DNA of 12,352 nt, taken from contig JABDIZ010000397.1 in NCBI GenBank assembly GCA_013003465.1, forward strand, positions 1 to 12,352, in the 5' to 3' direction. Position numbers and translations under genes: made by a program. The notes below the pieces were generated by a model. The model did no database searches. It saw nothing but the letters and a program-made list of their open reading frames with translations, and was not told the origin of the DNA. The stretch's first letter is position 1. Each line of letters starts with the position of its first letter. Positions 1 to 4,595 of the stretch are shown here, one piece after another. This DNA is from Rhodothermaceae bacterium. Its GTDB lineage: Bacteria > Bacteroidota > Rhodothermia > Rhodothermales > Rubricoccaceae.

Positions 1-2
1 GG

Positions 3-983
3 TTCTACTCGCACCCGGCCGTCTACATCATGATCCTGCCCGCCTTCGGCGTGATCTCGGAGCTGATGGGCACGTTCAGCCGCCAGAAGGTCTACGGCTA
101 CCGCGCCGTCGCTCTTTCGTCGGTGGCGATTGCGCTGCTCGGTTTCCTGGTGTGGGGCCATCACATGTTCACGTCGGGGCAGAGCCCGCTCTCGTCGGTG
201 GTCTTCTCGATGATCACCTTCCTGATCGGCATCCCGTCAGGCATCAAGATCTTCAACTGGGTGGCGACGATGTACCAGGGCTCGGTATGGCTCAAGACGC
301 CGATGCTCTACGCGCTCTCATTCCTCTTCCTGTTCACCATCGGCGGCGTGACGGGCATCATGGTGGGCGCGCTCGCGGTGGACATCCACCTGCACGACAC
401 CTACTTCATCGTTGCCCACTTCCACTACGTGATGATGGGTGGCACGGTGATCGCCATGCTCGGCGCGCTGCACTACTGGTGGCCGAAGTTCACGGGCCGC
501 CTCTACAACGAGCGTCTGGGCCAGGTCTCGGCCGTGCTGGTGTTCGTCGGTTTCAACATGACGTTCTTCATCCAGTTCATCATGGGCAGCCAGGGCATGC
601 CGCGCCGCTACTACGACTATCCGGACATGCCGTGGCTGGAGCCCCTCCACCAGTTCTCGACCATCGGCTCGTGGGTCCTCGCGGCCGGCCTGCTGGTGGT
701 GCTCGTCAACGGTCTCGTCTCGCTGCGGCGCGGCAAGCTGGCGCCGGGCAACCCGTGGGGCGCCGCCACGCTGGAATGGACGCACGCCACCACGCCGCCG
801 GACCATCACAACTTCAAGCGTACCCCGCTCGTCACGCACGGCCCGTACGACTACTACGCCCTCTACGGCGGCGACGGTGCTTCGGGGGATGGACAGAATG
901 CCCGGGTGCCCGAGGTTGAGGTGGGGGCGCCGCAGGAATCCTCTTCTGTAGACGACGGCACCGCACAACCAGACAGCTTGTAG
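3..983 (+). CDS. ctaD: Cytochrome c oxidase subunit I, A2 type (C-terminal part, 5' end outside window)
   Basis: This is the catalytic subunit of an aa3/caa3-type haem-copper oxidase in the cytoplasmic membrane. It reduces O2 to water and pumps protons. Only about 327 C-terminal residues are visible; the reading frame is open to the left edge, so the true start lies upstream. The fragment opens with FYSHPAVYIMILP: this His is a CuB ligand and the following Tyr is the one cross-linked to it in this family. YS in place of the helix-VI Glu marks the A2 subfamily, as known for the Rhodothermus marinus caa3 enzyme. Next come the HH pair of CuB ligands in WGHHMFTSG, the K-channel Lys in IPSGIKIFNW, and the haem a3 and haem a His ligands in HDTYFIVAHFHYV. 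The hydrophilic C-terminal tail (about 50 residues) is poorly conserved in general. Subunits III and IV follow on the same strand. Identification is very secure. Confidence 0.97.
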   Translation, partial: FYSHPAVYIMILPAFGVISELMGTFSRQKVYGYRAVALSSVAIALLGFLVWGHHMFTSGQSPLSSVVFSMITFLIGIPSGIKIFNWVATMYQGSVWLKTPMLYALSFLFLFTIGGVTGIMVGALAVDIHLHDTYFIVAHFHYVMMGGTVIAMLGALHYWWPKFTGRLYNERLGQVSAVLVFVGFNMTFFIQFIMGSQGMPRRYYDYPDMPWLEPLHQFSTIGSWVLAAGLLVVLVNGLVSLRRGKLAPGNPWGAATLEWTHATTPPDHHNFKRTPLVTHGPYDYYALYGGDGASGDGQNARVPEVEVGAPQESSSVDDGTAQPDSL

Positions 984-987
984 CCCT

Positions 988-1015
988 GTAGGGCCATGGC
1001 GTGCCATGGCCCTAC
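988..1015. repeat. GTAG-headed perfect palindrome (REP-like) in the ctaD-coxC gap
   Basis: A 13-bp perfect inverted repeat, with arms 988-1000 and 1003-1015 and a two-base centre, starts with GTAGGG and ends with CCCTAC. It fills most of the 45-base gap between subunits I and III. It could be a REP-type element (GTAG followed by a palindrome is the RAYT-associated REP signature), an mRNA-processing or stability hairpin between cox cistrons, or a weak terminator/attenuator. No T-tract follows. The hairpin itself is plain in the sequence; its function is inferred. Confidence 0.65.
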
Positions 1016-1028
1016 CATCTGAAAAAAC

Positions 1029-2051
1029 ATGGCAGACCATTCCACTCCCGCCGTCGCTGAGGCGCACGTCCACGACGACCACGGGCATGACGGCCACAAC
1101 GGGCACGATGACTTGATGCTCGTCGGCTACGACGGCGAGTTGCATCCGGCGCACTTGCAGCACCACTTCGTCTCGGCCGAGCAGCAGTTCGAGTCGTCGA
1201 AGCTGGGCATGTGGCTCTTCCTCGTCACGGAGATCCTGCTCTTCGGCGGGATGTTCGTGGCCTACGCCATCTTCCGCGCGTGGTACCCCGAGTTGTACGC
1301 CGAGGCGAGTCTGCAACTCGACACGTTCATGGGGGCGGTCAATACGCTCGTGCTCCTGGCCTCGTCGCTGACGGTGGCGTGGGCCATTCGCGGGGCGCAG
1401 ACGGACAACCAGAAGGTGCTCTTCTGGAACCTGATCGCGACGGTCGCGCTGGCCGGGACGTTCATGGTGGTTAAGTATTTCGAGTACACGCACAAGTTCG
1501 ACCTGGGCATCTTCCCCGGCGAGCACTTCGTCTACGACGCGGGCACGATCACCGTCTCGGGCGAGGAGGTGCCGGTGCTCACCCCAGCCGGGCTCGACAG
1601 CGTGAACCCCGACGCCGAGGGGGCCGAACTCGTGGGCGACCCGGACGGCGGAGTCGGCGCCGGAGAAGACCTCCTCGAAGGCGGCATTGGAGCCGAAGGC
1701 GAGGCGGTGGGCGCGCTCGACCAGGGCCTGATCGAAGAGGAGATCGCTGAGGCAGGGCACGAGGCGGCCGACGACCACGCGGGGGAGGAAGCCCACGACG
1801 ATCACGGGCGGGAGGGGGCCATCTTCTCGAACCCGCGTGCGGGCATCTTCTTCTCGATCTACTACGTGATGACGGGCATCCACGGCCTGCACGTGCTCAT
1901 CGGGATGATCGCCATCAGCATCCTTGCCTGGCAGTCCCGGCGCGGCAAGTATTCCAGCGTCTACTACACCCCGGTCGAGAACGTCGGCTTGTACTGGCAC
2001 GTGGTGGACATCATCTGGATTTTCCTCTTCCCCCTGATGTATCTGATTTGA
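1029..2051 (+). CDS. coxC: Cytochrome c oxidase subunit III with large acidic insert
   Basis: This is accessory subunit III of the haem-copper oxidase, a membrane protein that stabilises subunit I and proton uptake. Its 340 residues compare with about 200 for the five-helix form usual in caa3 enzymes. The predicted helices are about 60-82 (KLGMWLFLVTEILLFGGMF), 101-119, 130-150, 272-300 (YYVMTGIHGLHVLIG) and 316-340 (the family's ENVGLYWHVVDIIWIFLFP). The extra length comes from a His/Asp-rich N-terminus (about residues 14-31) and an insert of about 94 residues (171-264) between helices 3 and 4. The insert has about 26 acidic residues and a single Arg. By family topology (N-terminus inside) it should face the periplasm. 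The start at 1029 puts the hydrophilic N-terminus just after the palindrome; no Shine-Dalgarno is seen. The gene lies 45 bases after subunit I. Family assignment is secure; the role of the insert is unknown. Confidence 0.95.
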   Translation: MADHSTPAVAEAHVHDDHGHDGHNGHDDLMLVGYDGELHPAHLQHHFVSAEQQFESSKLGMWLFLVTEILLFGGMFVAYAIFRAWYPELYAEASLQLDTFMGAVNTLVLLASSLTVAWAIRGAQTDNQKVLFWNLIATVALAGTFMVVKYFEYTHKFDLGIFPGEHFVYDAGTITVSGEEVPVLTPAGLDSVNPDAEGAELVGDPDGGVGAGEDLLEGGIGAEGEAVGALDQGLIEEEIAEAGHEAADDHAGEEAHDDHGREGAIFSNPRAGIFFSIYYVMTGIHGLHVLIGMIAISILAWQSRRGKYSSVYYTPVENVGLYWHVVDIIWIFLFPLMYLI

Positions 2052-2064
2052 GTTGACGATTCGA

Positions 2065-2110
2065 GGTTGAAGGTTCAGGGTTCACGCGAGCCACCCTTCA
2101 CCCTTGAACC
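2065..2110. repeat. Imperfect inverted repeat between coxC and coxD
   Basis: The 77-base gap between subunits III and IV holds an imperfect stem. GGTTCAGGGT (2072-2081) pairs with ACCCTTGAACC (2100-2110) with one bulged base. Related GAAGG/CCTTC segments around it allow alternative pairings. It may be a short intergenic repeat or an mRNA stability or processing hairpin. There is no T-tract after it, so a terminator is unlikely, and the downstream gene belongs to the same complex. Confidence 0.4.
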
Positions 2111-2128
2111 ACGCAGCCTTGAAACCCT

Positions 2129-2629
2129 ATGAGCGACACGCACCTGCACGACGACGCGCATGGCCACGGTGGTGGGCACCACATCCTCGAACGGGATGTG
2201 CTGCTCCGCACCTTCGGCGGCCTCGTTGTCCTCACCGTTCTGACGGTAGGCCTGGCCTTTGCTGAGCGCGCCGACATCCTTCCGCTCGGCGGGCTGAGTG
2301 TACCCGTCGCGCTTGCCATCGCCGGGGCCAAGGCGACGCTCGTCGCCGCCTTCTTCATGGGGCTCAAGAATGACGGCGGGACCAACCTGCTCTCCTTCGT
2401 GGGGGGCGTGGTGTTCCTCGCCATTTTCCTGATCTTCACCTACCTCGATACCGGCTTCCGCGACACCTTTGACGAGCAATCGGCCGTGCCGGTCGACATT
2501 CTGGACGCCGAGGAGCGCGCGCTTCTGGAACGGCAAGAGCAGATCGCTCCGCTGCAGGAGGCACAGCCGCTGATCGTAGCGCCCGATACCTTGCTCTTCC
2601 CCAACGCGCCCACCGAGCCGGCGCCCTGA
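2129..2629 (+). CDS. coxD: Cytochrome c oxidase subunit IV (prokaryotic COX4 family)
   Basis: This is a small accessory subunit of the bacterial aa3/caa3 oxidase, in the cytoplasmic membrane. The 166 residues start with a His-rich segment (THLHDDAHGHGGGHH, residues 4-18), followed by three predicted helices at about 27-45, 56-79 and 87-106. The second helix carries the AKATLVAAFFMGLK stretch typical of the prokaryotic subunit IV family. Usual members are around 100 residues, so the hydrophilic tail from about 110 to 166 (acidic, then Pro-rich) is an extension. No Shine-Dalgarno is visible before the ATG. It sits 77 bases after subunit III and is presumably cotranscribed with it. The family call rests on the three-helix pattern, the motif and the operon position. 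Confidence 0.88.
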   Translation: MSDTHLHDDAHGHGGGHHILERDVLLRTFGGLVVLTVLTVGLAFAERADILPLGGLSVPVALAIAGAKATLVAAFFMGLKNDGGTNLLSFVGGVVFLAIFLIFTYLDTGFRDTFDEQSAVPVDILDAEERALLERQEQIAPLQEAQPLIVAPDTLLFPNAPTEPAP

Positions 2630-2666
2630 TCGTCCCGACCCCTTGCTGGGCCGGGCGCCCTGACCG

Positions 2667-2957
2667 ATGCCCGTCGCCGCCCTGTTTAGCGCCTTTTTCC
2701 TGATCGCTGTCCCGCTTGCGATCTTCATGGCGATCTGGTCGGCGGTCCTGTTGGGGCGAACCCTCTTTCCTGAGCGCCCGCTTCCCGTTGTACCGCGTGT
2801 GACGAACAGGTCGGTGGCCATGCCGGTGAGTGCTCGTGAAATTGGGGCGGCCCTGCGCCGACGGCACCTCGGTCCTTCGCTTTCGCAACGCCACCTCGTG
2901 GCCGATGGCGACCTGCCCGATCCACTGGCAGAAGACCTCTGGTTGCGCAGGAACTAG
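2667..2957 (+). CDS. Small single-helix membrane protein, function unknown
   Basis: I do not recognise this 96-residue protein. A hydrophobic segment spans about residues 4-30 (ALFSAFFLIAVPLAIFMAIW). An Arg/Leu-rich hydrophilic remainder follows, ending DPLAEDLWLRRN. It begins 37 bases after coxD on the same strand and third codon positions are mostly G or C, as in the neighbours. It is therefore probably translated and possibly part of the oxidase operon, either as a small subunit or an assembly factor. Alternatively it is a lineage-specific orphan or a spurious reading frame. The competing frame that opens at 2830 is explained by metF, which really starts at 3037, so there is no conflict. 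Confidence 0.5.
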   Translation: MPVAALFSAFFLIAVPLAIFMAIWSAVLLGRTLFPERPLPVVPRVTNRSVAMPVSAREIGAALRRRHLGPSLSQRHLVADGDLPDPLAEDLWLRRN

Positions 2958-3036
2958 GGAGTGGCTCTGGGCTATCAGCGTTCAGCTTGCCGCAACGCCC
3001 GCCGATAGTACAGCCGAACGCCGACGCCAACGACGC

Positions 3037-3993
3037 ATGAAAGTTACCGAGCATTACGACCGGGCCGACGGGCCCCTCATCTCCTACGAGATCATTCCGC
3101 CCCGGCGTGGCAGTTCCGTAGAAGAGATCCTCGGCATCGTCGAGTCACTCATGCCCTACGAGCCGCCGTTCATCGATGTGACGAGCCACGCGGCTGAGGC
3201 GTACTATGAGGAGATGCCCGACGGCTCGGTGCGGCGCCACACCAAGCGCAAGCGGCCCGGTACGCTCGGCCTCTGCGCGGCCATCCAGTACCGCTACGGT
3301 ATCGATGCCGTACCGCACATCCTCTGCCGTGGCTTTACGCGCGAGGAGACGGAGGATGCGCTGATCGAGTTGCACTACCTCGGCATTCGCAACGTGCTCG
3401 CCGTGCGCGGGGACGACCTCGGCTACGTTAAGCCCGAACGCGCCGACCGCTCGCGCAACGCCTACGCGGCTGACCTCGTGGCGCAGGTCGGCGACATGAA
3501 CCGGGGCCACTTCCTCGAGGACCTCATTGACGCCGCGCCGACGGACTTCTGCATTGGCGTGGGCGGCTACCCGGAGAAGCACGAGGAGGCGCCCAACATG
3601 ACGTGGGATGTGCTCAACCTCAAGCGCAAGGTGGACGCAGGCGCCGACTACGTGGTGACGCAGATGTTCTTCGACAACCGGCACTACTTCGACTTCGTCG
3701 AGCGCTGTCGCGAGGTGGGCATCACCGTACCCATCGTGCCGGGGCTGAAGATCCTGACGAGCAAAAACCACCTCCGGTCCTTACCGCGCACCTTCCACGC
3801 AGAGATTCCCGAGGCCCTCGCCGCCGAGGCCGAAGCGGCCAAGGACGGGCAGGTGGCCGCCATCGGGGTAGCGTGGGCGCAGCAGCAGGCTGAGGAGTTG
3901 ATGAGCGCCGGGGTGCCCGGCATCCACTTCTACATCATGTCCACCGCCGAGCACGTGCTCGGCGTCGTCGAGCCGCTGCGCAAGCTGGCCTGA
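3037..3993 (+). CDS. metF: 5,10-methylenetetrahydrofolate reductase
   Basis: This cytoplasmic FAD-dependent enzyme of the MTHFR TIM-barrel family reduces 5,10-methylene-THF to 5-methyl-THF, the methyl donor for methionine synthesis. The 318 residues are close to the usual bacterial length. YEIIPPRR near the N-terminus supplies the catalytic Glu (E18 here, matching the FEFFPPR Glu of E. coli MetF). AVRGDD (about 122-127) is the flavin-site RGD motif. VTQMFFDN (about 207-214) contains the folate-binding Gln. GIHFYIMS near the C-terminus is also characteristic. The frame is open upstream to 2830, but that part overlaps the preceding gene and does not resemble the family, so the ATG at 3037 is chosen. 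No Shine-Dalgarno is seen. The gene is convergent with hpf, with palindromes and a terminator between them. Confidence 0.95.
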   Translation: MKVTEHYDRADGPLISYEIIPPRRGSSVEEILGIVESLMPYEPPFIDVTSHAAEAYYEEMPDGSVRRHTKRKRPGTLGLCAAIQYRYGIDAVPHILCRGFTREETEDALIELHYLGIRNVLAVRGDDLGYVKPERADRSRNAYAADLVAQVGDMNRGHFLEDLIDAAPTDFCIGVGGYPEKHEEAPNMTWDVLNLKRKVDAGADYVVTQMFFDNRHYFDFVERCREVGITVPIVPGLKILTSKNHLRSLPRTFHAEIPEALAAEAEAAKDGQVAAIGVAWAQQQAEELMSAGVPGIHFYIMSTAEHVLGVVEPLRKLA

Positions 3994-4026
3994 TTCAAGT
4001 TCGAGGTAGGTCTACCCGTCCACGTG

Positions 4027-4050
4027 GTAGGGGCGACGCATGCGTCGCCC
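4027..4050. repeat. GTAG-headed 20-bp perfect palindrome (REP-like)
   Basis: GTAG (4027-4030) is followed directly by a 20-bp perfectly self-complementary sequence, GGGCGACGCATGCGTCGCCC (4031-4050). A short GGTAG-GT-CTACC stem (4005-4016) lies just upstream. The head matches that of the 988-1015 palindrome (GTAGGG). GTAG plus hairpin is the described form of REP elements handled by REP-associated tyrosine transposases. It lies in the convergent gap between metF and hpf, a typical place for such repeats. Confidence 0.65.
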
Positions 4051-4069
4051 GACAGGGGAACCCAAGCGT

Positions 4070-4101
4070 AAGCCCCCGGCTACTGATGCAGCCGGGGGCT
4101 T
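4070..4101. terminator. Probable bidirectional terminator between metF and hpf
   Basis: AAGCCCCCGGC (4070-4080) pairs perfectly with GCCGGGGGCTT (4091-4101) around a 10-base loop, giving an 11-bp GC-rich stem flanked by A/T. It lies between the stop codons of two convergent genes, ending 19 bases short of the hpf stop. A long T-tract is missing on both sides, so termination may be imperfect or need a factor. Placement and stem strength support the call. Confidence 0.7.
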
Positions 4102-4120
4102 CCCATGAAGGTGCGTGAGG

Positions 4121-4441
4121 TCACGGTCGAGGGATGGCACCGGTTCGTGTATCGCGGAGCCGGTCTTTGTAGCGCGACACCTGGCGCCGAAGCTGACGCA
4201 CGCAACCGTCGATGGCTGCCTCGTGCGTGGGCGCAGAGTCGCTGGCGTTGAGGGTTTGCCGGTAGACATGGAGCGCGATCTCTGCGCGCTTGTCCGCCGT
4301 CGGGGATGGATCGTCTTTCAGCACCACATGGACATCGTGGATGCCGTCGTAGTAGCGGTTCAGCTTCGAGACGGACTGTTCGGCATAGGCGCGAAGCTGA
4401 TCCGTAGCGGTGGTCTGATGCGCGGTGATCCGGGTCTGCAT
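4121..4441 (-). CDS. hpf: Ribosome hibernation-promoting factor, short form (HPF/RaiA family)
   Basis: This cytoplasmic protein binds the 30S decoding centre and silences ribosomes in slow growth. The 106 residues (MQTRITAHQTTATDQLRAYA...) follow the short HPF pattern: a beta strand, the first helix with AEQSVSKLNRYYDGI, strands VHVVLKDD and AEIALHVYRQTLNA, then the second helix HEAAIDGCVRQLRRQVSRYKDR. There is no C-terminal dimerisation domain of long HPF. The frame continues upstream to 4528, but the ATG at 4441 is chosen because a consensus AGGAGGG stands just before it and homology to the family begins there. It is transcribed away from topA and ends at the shared terminator. A promoter candidate lies at 4535-4563. 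The family is clear; the activity is inferred from it. Confidence 0.9.
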   Translation of the reverse strand: MQTRITAHQTTATDQLRAYAEQSVSKLNRYYDGIHDVHVVLKDDPSPTADKRAEIALHVYRQTLNASDSAPTHEAAIDGCVRQLRRQVSRYKDRLRDTRTGAIPRP

Positions 4442-4446
4442 AGATA

Positions 4447-4453
4447 CCCTCCT
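4447..4453 (-). promoter_or_regulatory. Consensus Shine-Dalgarno of hpf
   Basis: AGGAGGG on the minus strand stands five bases before the ATG at 4441. It fixes the hpf start and rejects the longer frame to 4528. It is the only strong ribosome binding site I can find before any gene start in the window. Confidence 0.8.
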
Positions 4454-4534
4454 GACTGCTTGGAAAAGAACGAGGGAGAAGGCACGCAGCTCGCTCGCTC
4501 GGAGCATAGCCCGCGTGGAATCCTTCATACGACC

Positions 4535-4563
4535 TTAATACCGGATTGAGGCCAAGGAAGCAA
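4535..4563 (-). promoter_or_regulatory. Candidate promoter for hpf
   Basis: On the minus strand TTGCTT (4563-4558) and TATTAA (4540-4535) are separated by exactly 17 bases, a weak but well-spaced sigma-70-like match (3/6 and 4/6). It would give a leader of roughly 85-90 bases before the hpf start. Promoter consensus in this phylum may differ, so this is only a candidate. Confidence 0.3.
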
Positions 4564-4595
4564 GGGGCGCGCTCGATTTTCTTCGCTTTGCTCCA

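Noticed and set aside
318..2000. 560-residue open frame on the minus strand opposite ctaD and coxC
   Set aside because: It is antisense to two secure oxidase genes; its Arg/Val/His/Asp-heavy translation is typical of the complement of GC-rich coding DNA and shows no domain.
2830..3036. N-terminal extension of metF
   Set aside because: It overlaps the small membrane protein gene and is not MTHFR-like; family sequence begins at the ATG at 3037.
4442..4528. 29-residue N-terminal extension of hpf
   Set aside because: The consensus Shine-Dalgarno at 4447-4453 and the start of family similarity both select the ATG at 4441.
4115..4549. 144-residue open frame on the plus strand over hpf
   Set aside because: It is antisense to hpf and crosses the hpf promoter region; no family features.
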